A stretch of 10,253 nt of DNA from Rodentolepis nana (GCA_900617975.1 UZAE01013103.1:1-10253), one strand, 5' to 3'; numbered from the stretch's first letter, positions 1-8,152 are shown. The notes: generated by a model from the sequence alone, not told the origin. Numbers and translations are program-made.

Positions 1-2583
1 CAAATCTGTTTGACCGCAACATGATGAACATACTCACTCATCACCAACTGTGTGTTGTGTTCAAACTGTCGTCTTAAAATAAAGATGATCAGTTTGTGAT
101 TAGTGGATATACCAAATGCTATTTGTACTGTGCGGTTGATATGGTGATTTGGGGTTTGTCGAAATGCGCCACTGCGTTAAATGAGGAAGTTTGGAAATCA
201 TGATTAATTCGAAGTAAATTTCGGGTCCAAATAATAAAAGATGCAGGCTTAATTGTGAACAAAGTGTTATCTGCATTGTGTTGCTGCATCTTAAAGTCCA
301 ACTTAAGCTTCCTCCTTTTCGGGGGACACACTCATATCAAAGAAAGCACAAACGGTTGGTGGGCATTTATCTAAAACATGACAAAATCAAGATTTCCAAA
401 ATGAAAATGAATCATTCAAATTTATATAACATCTTTCAGTATGAAACATTGCAATTAGGTTAGTTTAATTGTTGGTTAGTATTAATGAATCGGTATTGTT
501 TTTCACTTCATTTTGCCCAAGAAATCATTTTGTTACCTTATCAAATTGAGTAACCCTATAACAAAGCGTGATTCACAATAAAAGATAAATGCATGGGATG
601 ATTGATTTACTTCCATCAAACATGAAAAAATTAAAAAAACAATAATTGCTTTGAGGTAATTGGATCGTAAATTGATACACATGATTGACAAATAATTCAT
701 AACAAACAAATCTAAACATGTTTAAGAAAGGGAAAATTTGAAAATAATGAACTGCTTAATAAAATGTTATTCAGAATCATACTACTCAGTTGCAATTGTG
801 ACGAAGGTTGTATGAATGAGGGGTATTTTTAAATTTCAAGGGTTTTTAATTAAAACAATAAAGCAGATGGGCCAATGAGGTTTCATTTCAGTCATAATAG
901 AATATTACTATTCCTGTTATCATGAAAAAATTAGGTGGCTCCCACTATGCAATATCAATAGATTTCTTTTTAATCAACAAAATCACAGCAATATAATTTA
1001 AGTGTTAGTATTTCACAAAATAACGCAAAATAACAACTGAACTCGTTTGACAATAAATTAATGAAATAGGAATGATTAATATATGCAGGCAGTGTGTTGT
1101 GTCATAAGACCACATTTCCAAATTGTCTTCAGGTTTCAAATGTGTCACTATTGGGTAAGAACAAGACAAAATGAACTATGGAAATTTGATATTTGCGTTA
1201 TTAGGAAAATGATCAATCTCCTCTCAGCTCAAGACAACTATAACGGAAATGATAACAAACAAGTTAATCATCCTCTCGAAATTCTAACATATAGACATTT
1301 TTAATTCAATCACCATTGCAGCCATTAGGAGTGTTTGACAACAAGAAATGTAACATAGAATTCAGATTATATCGGTAAATTTAAATTTCTTTTCTATACA
1401 GTGAATATTTACCTGGTAGCAAAATCACACCAACAAGGTTCGGAAAGAAATTAATGCACTAAGAAGAGATAATGGGGATAATGTGAAGCTCAAATCAATT
1501 TACTCGCCTACGTCTTACATTTCGATCATTATCAAATCTCCCCGCAAATCAAATCTCTTTCTTGCGACCCGCTACCAAAAGATCAAATGTTTCATAATCT
1601 CAGAGATTGCTTCATTCACTTTCATTAAATTGAGTTTACCATTCTCATCAACATTCTGGTTTTAGTGAATAAATTTCATCTTCAGAAGTTACCTATGCCC
1701 GATTTGATGTCAAAATGTCCTTCAACGAATCTACGTTCTAAATATCTCCTTACTATTCTCCATGTTGTTGGTCTTTGGAACAATGCAAACTCGTAGAATT
1801 TTTTTCAATTCAACCTCCACCTTCTTGTTGTTGTTCACTTATTCCACTCTCAGAAACTCTTAACACCTTATCATAACCTCATACTTGACGAGTGCTAATG
1901 CACTACGATTTTCGAGAACAGTGGATTTCACTCATCTTTGTACAAAATCTACAAAACAAAAACAAAAATAGTTTTCACAATAATTTGAATTTTCTTAATT
2001 GCTCAGAGTCTAGGTGAGCCCTTTTTTACTGACACATTATCACTCTACTGGCGAGCAATATGCATTAGATGTGTCTGAACATTCGGTGTTAATCAATATC
2101 ATTTCGAAATATTTGTTGAGGACTGGCACAATCGTTTATCCAGTAAAATCTTTAAAGTGGTGATGAGATATATGGCCTCATTTGATCGGACTCAAAGTTG
2201 ACAACAATGGGTCATCATTTTGATTGCTCTCATAATTTAAGCGACAGTAAAGGCTCCACAAAATGTAAATTTCACTCGCGACTGTCTCAATCATGACAAC
2301 ACTGGGCATTAAACCTGACGTTTTCTTGCACTTCGTGCAGACGCATCAATGCCTTTTTATTATGCAATTATGACAAATTCGATATATTTGTTCAAGTTTT
2401 GCTTATTCAAGTTCTTCAACGAAATAAATCATACCAAACATCTTTGATTAAACTCCATTTAGCTTTGGACAATGGTTTGCAAAAACGCAAGTCAATTTAA
2501 TTGTATGTTTGATAAAAATTTGATTAAATGTTAGCGCATCATGTCTGAAGCCTGTTGTATACTTTTTTCTCGAATGGCTGAAG
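1..2583. other. Long stretch without a supportable gene
   Basis: AT-rich non-coding sequence. The open frames here are short, have no convincing splice-site pairs in a compatible phase, and resemble nothing recognisable. No tandem array, tRNA, rRNA or transposon end was seen. Two minus-strand segments, 1519-1571 and 1413-1458, have good-looking acceptor and donor sites, but their reading phases cannot be joined. It could be intergenic DNA or a large intron of a gene outside the window. Confidence 0.6.
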
Positions 2584-2732
2584 CTACTTGAAAATCCACA
2601 TAGCGATTCCAAATAGAACTAGATGAAACAAAATATAAGTTAAAGTGAATAGAGAAAGCAAAGAATGCATTAATATGTGAAGATGAATTCAAAATGAATG
2701 ACTTGCTTGTGAACGCAGATTCCATTGAACAT
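2584..2732 (-). pseudogene. Gene A terminal exon with interrupted hydrophobic tail
   Basis: Homologous to the gene B terminal exon at 8434-8582. Shared DNA includes AAGCAAGT near the start and TGGATTTTCAAGT at the end. Read in phase 1 from the acceptor at 2733, it has an in-frame TGA (2691-2689). After that the frame continues with LTYILFHLVLFG and ends WIFK then TAG (2586-2584), matching gene B (LYLVLFG ... WIFK). Relative to gene B there is a one-base loss early and a one-base gain later. The stop either truncates the protein before its anchor, giving a soluble form, or marks decay. Confidence 0.65.
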
Positions 2733-5259
2733 CTTTTTTGTGAGAATAAAGTATGTGCTGAAAAGGCACCATATATAAGATGGGTCGTAATCAAACTCTA
2801 TTTTTATTACAACGGTGATTCTTGAATGATTTCTAACAATTTGTTCAGTATCTGAGATCGTGAAGTATATATGTAACAAATACGAAAGACCATTCCCATA
2901 ACCGTAAGGCAAATTATTTATTCAATTTTTTTTGTAAAATTCTATTAATAACAAATTAAATCCTACCAAACGACTACCGATTCAAGATTCATTTTCGTTT
3001 TGTTATAAAGATATTGAAGTATCATTTAAAACACATATGTTGCTCTCGAATTTGTTTGTTGGGTAAAATTTAAATATTGACTTAGCACTGCTTGTTGTCA
3101 ATGAGCTGTCATACACTTCAAAACAAACAAATGTCAATGGCTTTACTTTCATTTGTTGAGGTAAACATTTCATTTCATTATTTCTTAAGCACTTATTAAC
3201 GAATTTAATTGTTGTGTTAAAAGTGTATTCGGACTTACCACTGCTGGTTGTCAACGATTCGCCATGTACTTCAAAAGAAAAATAAATGTGAATGTCTTCA
3301 CTTTCATTTTTTGTTGTAAACATTTTATTTCGATAGAAATTATTTCAATATTAATTAATTCTCAATTCATATAACTATCTGTAGTTGATTTTACGTTGTG
3401 CACTATCTAAATTAACATATTGAGCGTCACCAAGTCCGCACTAGCATCTATACTAAATTAAACGAAATCCAGATTGATTGGGACACATTAACTTGGCTTT
3501 TGCGGATCATGGATGATTTAGTAATACCAACAGTTTTGCTCAAAACTTTGCATTTAACAAATAAATCCATTTCTTGACATACTGCCATATGTCAAGAAAA
3601 TCGTGCATATTTCACTATCAAAGCATCACTCATTTCTGTTTCCTGCGAAACTCTGTCGTTTTCAACAGACTAATCATTTCAGAGTCGCGATTGTGGTAGA
3701 AGGATTATACATAGATGACAATTTTAATTCAAAGTTTAATACTTTATCTTTATATTGCAATGATTACAAATTTTAAGAGCTTGATTTAGTATTATATTTT
3801 ACATTAGATCGTTTGAAAATTTTGTTAGCTTGGCATTGTTTAAAATAAAAGTGCCAAAAGTTTATTATTAATATATTTCTTACAGATAATTCGATTTATG
3901 AAATATTTTAGAATTGGATGAGTTTAATTAAAGTGATTGCATCATTGATGGGGCGCACTTTCTTTTCGCAAACCAAACAATCACGAATTTCAATGTTAAA
4001 TGCAAGAGTATTTCGCTTTATGTTTAGTAACTTACTTAAACACTCGATTATGTCAGGCGACTCCCCTTAAGAGAGTAAATATTTTGATTTTTTTCAAATC
4101 AATCAGGAAATTTTAATTTGAACATGTAAAATACCCTTTTTTCTCCAATATACAGTAATTCCGACATATGTTTTGTTCGATGAAAAATAAAAATTTGTCA
4201 TTTCTTCTTCGCCAATTCGGTCATACACAAATGAGTGATCCAGTCGATCTTCGTCTTCGTTTACAATTAAGTCTTCTTTTATTGTAAATATTTGCTATTA
4301 AGCTGCTTTTATTTGATCAATAATTGTGTTAATATTTACTCACGACAATATTTTGGATTCCCATCAGAAGAGACAGTCGTACCAAACCATTGACACAAAG
4401 GAACCTTCTGCACATACAATGTGCTCTTAAAGAGAAGTTTCACAAGGCATTACCAATATTAAAGTTTAGGTAGGTTAAAAAGCAGCTTCCAAATAAATTA
4501 CAAAATCATTATAAATTAACGTTATCGAATTTGCAAAAGTAAAAATAAATCTATTTGACATTAAACTCACCTCTGTAATGCTTTTTGATCCATTTATAGA
4601 AATGTTAATTTGGACAGAGCTCATCCCGTTTGCAATTCGAGCAAACGGAAATGATACTTTTGGTATCACATTTCCTAAAAATAACGACAATAATACTTAT
4701 TAAGAACCAATATTTCAAAAGTAATTCTAATTATGTTAGCCACAATGCCATCATCTCTACCATTTGATAATTTCTAACCTGGATCAACGGGTTTGAACAC
4801 ACACTTTGGAACAATAGTAGCAAGACATGTGTCATTTTTACCAAAGATAAAAAGTTGATTGTATTTTGAAATGTCGTCAATTGTAATAATGACAAAATCT
4901 AAACAATTTTGACAATTACTTGTCCGAAAAGGCAAAACAGATAATTATTACCTTTATTACGTTGGCATGGTCTCCCAATCAATATACTTTTTGACATGCA
5001 CTTTCCCTTTTTTATTGTGAATGTTAGCCCTTCAGATTGCCCATAGAGTATGCCCATCTAAAAGTTGAGACATATAAGACATTTACGCCATTAAATTGGT
5101 GCTTACCTGGAATCGCTCCACCCTAAATACCATATGCTCCGTTCTCCCATTAGGTTTTGCGACAATTCTCGAACAGGTTGAATCAGGAAAATCTAATGCT
5201 TCAATTTTAAATGGACCATTTATTTGCGATAAAACCAAAACGAAAAGATTAATAATCAT
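2689..5259 (-). CDS. Gene A: multi-exon micro-exon-type gene for a secreted/surface glycoprotein
   Basis: Spliced minus-strand gene; I do not recognise the family. Exons: 5259-5107, 5057-4952, 4898-4779, 4674-4571, 4425-4344, about 4275-4135, micro-exons 4065-4036 and 3268-3239, then a terminal exon from 2732. The first five join in frame through GT/AG sites. The predicted product starts with a short signal-like segment (residues 1-15, hydrophobic core 2-10). The ectodomain has Cys 29, 71, 82, 111, 119, 172 and 188 and N-glycosylation sequons at 108, 150, 154 and about 221. A micro-exon-encoded Ser/Thr-rich stalk follows. With the 2732 acceptor the frame stops at 2689, before the hydrophobic tail kept in gene B. 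The first exon could be called 21 nt longer only from a TTG, so I chose the ATG at 5259. Its job is inferred from architecture: flatworm MEG products are secreted or surface proteins varied by exon choice. Confidence 0.7.
3086..3115 (-). pseudogene. Gene A micro-exon b, copy 2, with lost donor
   Basis: Same 30-nt length, acceptor (TTTTGAAG) and end (AGCAGTG) as copy 1, encoding YDSSLTTSS. The donor reads CTAAGT where copy 1 has GTAAGT, so its first base is changed from G to C. It should not be spliced as an exon unless a non-canonical site is used. It looks like a duplicated micro-exon that has been silenced. Confidence 0.65.
3239..3268 (-). CDS. Gene A 30-nt micro-exon b, copy 1
   Basis: 30 nt between TTTTCTTTTGAAG and a consensus donor (AGTG|GTAAGT), phase 1 at both ends. 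It encodes HGESLTTSS with split codons at each end, a Ser/Thr-rich unit suited to a stalk or O-glycosylated spacer. A second copy lies 153 bp away at 3086-3115. A gene B counterpart at 8074-8103 ends in the same bases (AGCAGTG). Confidence 0.7.
3571..3598. repeat. Perfect 10-bp hairpin
   Basis: Arms TTCTTGACAT and ATGTCAAGAA separated by an 8-nt loop, inside an intron of gene A between micro-exons a and b. No T-run follows. It may be chance, or a splicing-related RNA structure. Confidence 0.4.
4036..4065 (-). CDS. Gene A 30-nt micro-exon a
   Basis: Exactly 30 nt between a good acceptor (TACTCTCTTAAG) and a perfect donor (GTAAGT), phase 1 at both ends. It adds ten residues reading ESPDIIECL plus two split codons. 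The gene B counterpart at 7905-7934 has the same length and phase and encodes ISSDSTECN, so S, D and EC are kept in register. This conservation makes a chance splice-site pair unlikely. Confidence 0.7.
4135..4275 (-). CDS. Gene A exon 6 (likely)
   Basis: Open for 47 codons, phase 1 to phase 1, ending AAGG|GTATTT. It includes VYDRIGEEEMTNF, a sequon (NKT) and ITVYW. Coding status is supported by gene B, where a frame at 7694-7836 reads VYQRI ... TTFTIKTNF ... VTVDW in the same order. The 5' edge is uncertain: acceptors at 4276 or 4273 keep phase with exon 5. A neater-looking TAG at 4295 would give phase 0 and not match. The polypyrimidine tract is weak. Confidence 0.55.
4344..4425 (-). CDS. 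Gene A exon 5
   Basis: 82 nt between a CTCTTTAAG acceptor and a strong donor (TGTC|GTGAGT), entering in phase 0 and leaving in phase 1. It encodes residues 162-188 with Cys172 and Cys188. If the donor were not used, the frame would stop two codons later (Arg, Glu, TAA). A short product made of exons 1-5 alone is therefore a formal alternative. Confidence 0.7.
4571..4674 (-). CDS. Gene A exon 4
   Basis: 104 nt between a TTATTTTTAG acceptor and a consensus donor (GAG|GTGAGT), entering in phase 1 and leaving in phase 0. It encodes residues 127-161 and has no cysteine. Two overlapping sequons are present, at Asn150 (NIS) and Asn154 (NGS), in the alternating hydrophobic stretch VQINISING. That alternation suggests a beta strand in an extracellular domain. 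Confidence 0.75.
4779..4898 (-). CDS. Gene A exon 3
   Basis: 120 nt, phase 1 at both ends, so it could be skipped without shifting the frame. The acceptor is TTGTTTAG and the donor CCAG|GTTAGA. It encodes residues 87-126: a hydrophobic beta-like stretch (DFVIITIDD), a sequon at Asn108 (NDT), and Cys111 and Cys119. The gene B counterpart lies at 6559-6664, where the codon matching Cys119 is TGA. Confidence 0.75.
4952..5057 (-). CDS. Gene A exon 2
   Basis: 106 nt between an acceptor (CAACTTTTAG) and a donor (AAAG|GTAATA). It enters in phase 0 and leaves in phase 1. It encodes residues 52-86, with the motif LTFTIKKGKCMS and a second cysteine in GRPC. The intron before it is only 49 nt. A related segment (KGGRCIS) is found at 5876-5959 on the plus strand in gene B. 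Confidence 0.75.
5107..5259 (-). CDS. Gene A exon 1 (signal peptide and N-terminus)
   Basis: 153 nt, 51 codons, ending in phase 0 at a consensus donor (CAG|GTAAGC). It encodes a short hydrophobic leader (IINLFVLVL), then residues with one cysteine (Cys29, in DSTCSR) and a charged segment ending VERFQ. The leader is shorter than average but follows the usual secreted-protein pattern, with likely cleavage after residue 15 or 21. Confidence 0.7.
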
Positions 5260-5306
5260 TGCCTTGTATGCGGATTTCAATAGTTAATTCACTTTATACA
5301 TTTCCC

Positions 5307-5315
5307 TTTTATATA
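5307..5315 (-). promoter_or_regulatory. TATA box of gene A
   Basis: TATATAAAA on the minus strand, followed by GGG, 48 nt upstream of the ATG at 5259. This predicts transcription starting near 5280-5285 and a 5' leader of only 20-30 nt. A very short upstream open frame (ATG, three codons, then TAA) lies between the box and the predicted start of transcription, so it is probably not transcribed. The position fits a first exon that carries the start codon. Confidence 0.5.
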
Positions 5316-5684
5316 AAATTCAATTGCGTCTGTTACCGTGGGTAAATGCTATTCAAGGTCATCGTAGATTTTTGTAGAAATAGGCAAGTTGTTCATTAAT
5401 AAAAGAAGCAGTTAAATGAGACAAAAATGATTGAAGTCATAACTGCATATACCACTATCAATCGAAAGCTGCATACGGTTCAAATCAAACTGATGTTGAA
5501 TGGGTTGTCAATCCCTTCGAAGTAATATTTACACGCAAAATAAAATTTTAATTAACATTGCTTACTAATTAAAAAACCGTTTTTTCTAATTTCTTCAAAA
5601 GGTCTCGACACAAAGTATGAAAATTGGATTCTGTTAAACACATATATTTAAAAAATTATTCATTAAAATCATTTAATTTAATAG
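5316..5684. promoter_or_regulatory. Shared divergent intergenic region
   Basis: About 370 bp separate the gene A TATA box from the first gene B remnant. No plus-strand TATA box with a usable ATG was found for gene B, so its promoter and leader exon may be lost or too diverged to see. AT-rich with no repeat or other element noticed. Confidence 0.3.
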
Positions 5685-5780
5685 ACAGGGGCAAGTAGCC
5701 AAGATAAATTCAGACTATTTGACGTGGGTGATTGTAGTCAAAATGTGATTCAATCTCAGTACCAGTCAACCGGAAACTAA
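5685..5780 (+). pseudogene. Gene B exon 1 remnant (tentative)
   Basis: Open frame after an AATAG, ending in TAA at 5778. It reads KFRLFDVGDCSQNV, comparable to KIEALDFPDSTCSRIV in gene A exon 1, with the cysteine and following Ser aligned. There is no upstream in-frame ATG or hydrophobic leader. Similarity is weak and the call rests mainly on its position before the exon-2 counterpart. Confidence 0.3.
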
Positions 5781-5875
5781 AAATTATCTCATCCAATATG
5801 GAACGCCCTGACAAAGAGTTGACACCAATAATTAACTGTAGAAAAACGCATTTCGCTGGAATGATCAATAAATAG

Positions 5876-5962
5876 GTAGTGATGCTCCATAAAGGGGGTA
5901 GGTGCATTTCTCTGCATTCTTTTAAGTGCGAATGGCACATTCCGATTATCTCAATCCCTTAA
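5876..5962 (+). pseudogene. Gene B exon 2 remnant
   Basis: The frame reads LHKGGRCISLHS and matches FTIKKGKCMSKS in gene A exon 2. The DNA is also alike around the cysteine (TAAAGGGGGTAGGTGCAT against TAAAAAAGGGAAAGTGCAT). A TAG acceptor at 5873-5875 precedes it. No clear donor is visible before the TAA at 5960. Confidence 0.4.
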
Positions 5963-6100
5963 TCAAATTGAATGCAACCAATTAAATTAAGTCTTCGAAC
6001 TTTAAAATTATCATCATGTTCTTTCGAAAGTAACCCTCGGTAAAATGTAAATCAATTATCATCTCATCGGGTTTTTGTTATCTTACGCTTCTTCAAACTC

Positions 6101-6410
6101 TGTAGCGGATTGCTACGTTAGTAAAGCCTGACTGACTCGGAAATCTCTGTGGCAGATTCTCCTATATCTAGCTATACTCCCGGAACTAGCTAAGCTATAA
6201 AGGAAACAGACTTAGAGCACGAAACACGTTTATTCAGTAGGGTTATTGTGGGTAAGGTGTACACGCAAGGATGGCGGATTAGGTTAAACAAACGGAGGCT
6301 ACTGATTGGCTACTGTTTGTAAGGTCGCTGCACACAGAGTTGTACGGTTACACCTCCCAAACCTCGCGTGCAGACATGTGATGACGCACAAAGCGATAAC
6401 GTGTCCCACA
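6101..6410 (-). mobile_element. Solo LTR, left copy
   Basis: 310 bp beginning TGTAGC and ending CCCACA on the plus strand, the TG...CA form of retroviral-type LTRs. It is flanked by ACTC (6097-6100) and ACTG (6411-6414), an imperfect 4-bp target duplication. A related copy lies inverted at 9488-9757. The minus strand is given as sense because it carries a CCAAT motif and then TGAATAAACGTG, as in the other copy. The plus strand has a TATAAAGG, so orientation is tentative. No adjacent gag/pol sequence is seen. It lies between the exon-2 and exon-3 counterparts of gene B. A 4-bp duplication fits Gypsy-type elements, or a small non-autonomous (TRIM-like) derivative. Confidence 0.7.
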
Positions 6411-6558
6411 ACTGGGGTCATTAAGTAGAAAGTGAGAAGACAACCCTGTTTCCTTTTCTAATGATTCCTTCTTGTTGTGTGTTATAACCGAATAAAATGG
6501 AAATCAAATTTCCTTTTTTGAAACCTGATTTACCAATTGTTTAATCTACCTGGAGAAG

Positions 6559-6664
6559 CAATTCAAGATCTATCAACAATTCCCCATACTCAACTCATTA
6601 TTGTCTATATCCCTAGTGATGACAAACTTTCCATAAAGTGATTGATCACATACATTGAAATTAG
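6559..6664 (+). pseudogene. Gene B exon 3 remnant with Cys-to-TGA change
   Basis: Starts after GAGAAG and ends before GTTTGT, close to the extent of gene A exon 3. Translation reads AIQDLS ... TQLIIVY ... DDKLSIK and then TGA (6639-6641), where gene A has Lys-Cys119. Nucleotide landmarks such as TCAACT and ATGACA are shared. The total length differs by one base modulo three, so both a nonsense change and a frameshift are implied. Confidence 0.45.
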
Positions 6665-6801
6665 GTTTGTATTTCGATATGTTACTTAGAACACAATTAA
6701 GATTTATTGCCCTAATCAAGTGGACATTATTTATAGAATTGTATTAAATATTATTTAATGAATAATATCCTGAATAAAACAACTCAGCCAATTGTGGCTA
6801 G

Positions 6802-6865
6802 AGCAGAACACTGTTAAAATAAGCACTAAATACAAGAAAAAATTTAATAAAAAACGTGTTCTGCT
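6802..6865. repeat. 10-bp inverted repeat
   Basis: AGCAGAACAC (6802-6811) and its exact reverse complement GTGTTCTGCT (6856-6865) with a 44-bp AT-rich spacer, between gene B exon 3 and exon 4 remnants. No target duplication. Function unknown; could be chance. Confidence 0.4.
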
Positions 6866-6969
6866 AATTACTAACTTGACAAATTGATAGACGTGTTTGG
6901 TGAAAAGGGGTAGTTAGTAAGTCTTATTCTTTGGTGTTCAAAAAATTAATCGATTAAATTGTTGCTTAG

Positions 6970-7036
6970 TCTTGGAATGATTTGTCATTTTGACTCGTGT
7001 GTACTTTTCAAAGTCAACTTTGATGTCAATTATTAA
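6970..7036 (+). pseudogene. Gene B exon 4 remnant
   Basis: Follows an acceptor-like GTTGCTTAG. The frame LGMICHFDSCVLFKVNFDVNY ends in TAA at 7034. The segment KVNFDVN aligns with QINISIN of gene A exon 4, including both Asn positions, but neither Asn sits in a glycosylation sequon here. No donor matching the gene A GTGAGT is seen. Confidence 0.4.
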
Positions 7037-7137
7037 GTGGAAACACTTGCAATTTTTCTGTCTCAGCCTCTGATCAGAGGGAATTTAAACAAACAATAAA
7101 TCTGTAGCTCGAACGCTTGGCTATTTCCACTTAATAA
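7030..7137. repeat. 14-bp inverted repeat
   Basis: TTATTAAGTGGAAA (7030-7043) and its exact reverse complement (7124-7137) with an 80-bp spacer. The left arm overlaps the end of the gene B exon 4 remnant. The ends are not flanked by a visible direct repeat, so a small inverted-repeat transposon is possible but unproven. Confidence 0.5.
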
Positions 7138-7381
7138 CCTTGAAAACTTCATTCAACCAATTTCAAAATTTTCAACTTGAAAAAAATATCTCTGAAATCA
7201 ATTGATTTGGAATAAGGTTATACATTATGAACTGTATAGAATATTTTCCAATAAAATTTTTGCCAATCAGAAGTAAAATTTCACAATCTCCTTTTATGTA
7301 TTTGTCTATGATGGAGAGGTATCAATCATTAAATTTATTTTTCCACAAAACATTTGAAATAATAAAGACAATTGTAAAAAG

Positions 7382-7498
7382 GCTTACCACATGGAGTCTC
7401 TAATGTTTAGTGGTACAAACCAAGGGGTCATTCACTCTATTTACCATTTATTTTGCATCACATCTTCCATTAATGTCACATCGAGTACTCGCAATTAA
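7382..7498 (+). pseudogene. Possible gene B exon 5 remnant
   Basis: Phase-0 open frame after GTAAAAAG, reading AYHMESLMFSGTN, loosely like LYVQKVPLCQWFGTT in gene A exon 5. It runs to TAA at 7496 with no good donor. The position is right but the similarity could be chance. Confidence 0.22.
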
Positions 7499-7693
7499 TT
7501 CACTTTGCTTATCATTTATTTATTTATTTAATAGCATTATGGAAAAATAAGATAAAAGCTTTATGGTCTCTTATTAATGACGCATTAATTTGAAGCAGAC
7601 GGGAGTATCGTGAAAACTACCCAAAATAGAAAATTACCGTAAAAATCGGAGCCCTCTTTTCCAGGTAAAGTATATAATTTTCATTCAGTGTAG

Positions 7694-7838
7694 AGGATCT
7701 CGTTAAAAATACGAAAAAAATCAGCTGCATTATGCGTACGTGTATCAGCGAATTGCAATTGATGTCCTTACAACTTTCACTATTAAGACCAATTTTTCAA
7801 TTGCGTCAGTTACAGTTGATTGGATGAAAGAAGCTGGG
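7694..7838 (+). pseudogene. Gene B exon 6 counterpart
   Basis: Open frame after a TAG at 7691-7693, reading LHYAYVYQRIAID, then TTFTIKTNFSIAS and VTVDWMKEAG. It aligns with gene A exon 6 (HSFVYDRIGEEE, TNFYFSSNK, ITVYWRKKG) with one gap. Where gene A has a GG|GT donor, gene B reads GGGCCG. The frame runs on to the TAG at 7902, which is also part of the next acceptor. The exon is conserved as protein but its donor seems lost or non-canonical. Confidence 0.55.
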
Positions 7839-7904
7839 CCGTCCATCGAGGGCACATTTAAACATGATTTATTTGACTTACTTAAAAAATCCTCATCTCT
7901 TTAG

Positions 7905-7934
7905 GTATTTCATCTGATTCGACTGAATGCAACA
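7905..7934 (+). CDS. Gene B 30-nt micro-exon a
   Basis: 30 nt between a strong acceptor (CATCTCTTTAG) and donor GTTAGT, phase 1 at both ends, encoding ISSDSTECN. It matches the gene A micro-exon at 4036-4065 in length, phase and the S-D-EC pattern. Being a multiple of three, it can be included or skipped without changing frame. Confidence 0.6.
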
Positions 7935-8073
7935 GTTAGTTTCCAAATTTTAAAGATGATTTGTATCTTTTCAATTTCAAATTGTCTATTATTTTCTAAT
8001 ATTATGAACAAATTACTCAAATTCAAACACGGTTAAGTGTCTTTATGGCCACCATAAATTTAATCCCTTTTAG

Positions 8074-8103
8074 TGACATTAACAACAACATCAACAAGCA
8101 GTG
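8074..8103 (+). CDS. Gene B 30-nt micro-exon b
   Basis: 30 nt between AATCCCTTTTAG and a consensus donor (AGTG|GTGAGT), phase 1 at both ends. It encodes TLTTTSTSS with split end codons. The last bases (AAGCAGTG) are the same as in gene A copy 2 and nearly the same as in copy 1. The unit is Thr/Ser-rich and likely forms an extended, possibly O-glycosylated stalk. Confidence 0.65.
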
Positions 8104-8152
8104 GTGAGTCGGTATTTGAATTCACCATTACTATACTATTGTTAAAGTCCAG

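Larger units (their letters stand above)
3048..3325. repeat. Tandem duplication carrying micro-exon b
   Basis: Two diverged direct copies, about 3048-3170 and 3201-3325, offset by 153-155 bp. Each contains intron sequence, an acceptor, a 30-nt exon and a donor region. Landmarks in both copies on the plus strand are GTAAACATTT (3161 and 3316) and GAATTT (3048 and 3201). Read without splicing, both copies fall in one open frame, which explains a spurious 106-codon open frame at 3003-3323. Confidence 0.75.

Noticed and set aside
119..331. Minus-strand 70-codon frame containing FTIK, as in the exon 2 and exon 6 families
   Set aside because: The match is four residues long and there is no supporting splice or phase evidence.
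1413..1571. Two minus-strand segments (1519-1571 and 1413-1458) with strong splice-like ends
   Set aside because: Each is open only in phase 0, but 53 nt leaves phase 2, so they cannot be joined. No similarity to genes A or B.
2007..2013. 7-nt plus-strand segment between TTGCTCAG and GTGAGC
   Set aside because: Both sites look strong, but the length is not a multiple of three and there is no neighbouring coding context.
2531..2912. Two overlapping minus-strand open frames around the gene A tail
   Set aside because: They are other frames of the terminal exon and its preceding intron. The homology with gene B places the real frame elsewhere.
3003..3323. Longest open frame in the window (106 codons, minus strand)
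   Set aside because: It reads straight through two tandem copies of intron plus micro-exon. The internal GTAAGT donor and the duplicated structure explain it better than a single coding exon.
3662..3693. Possible 27-nt plus-strand micro-exon after TTTTCAACAG
   Set aside because: It contains a stop in phase 1, the phase used by all other micro-exons here, and lies within gene A on the opposite strand.
5710..5940. Minus-strand 76-codon open frame with a good internal acceptor (TTTTTCTACAG)
   Set aside because: It overlaps the proposed gene B exon 1 and 2 remnants on the opposite strand, lacks a donor or polyadenylation signal, and shows only weak likeness to gene A exon 6. It remains a low-probability alternative exon.
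6413..6420. TGGGGTCA next to the left LTR as a tRNA primer binding site
   Set aside because: Only eight bases match the expected pattern, no longer tRNA-like complement follows, and the flanking bases fit a target duplication instead.
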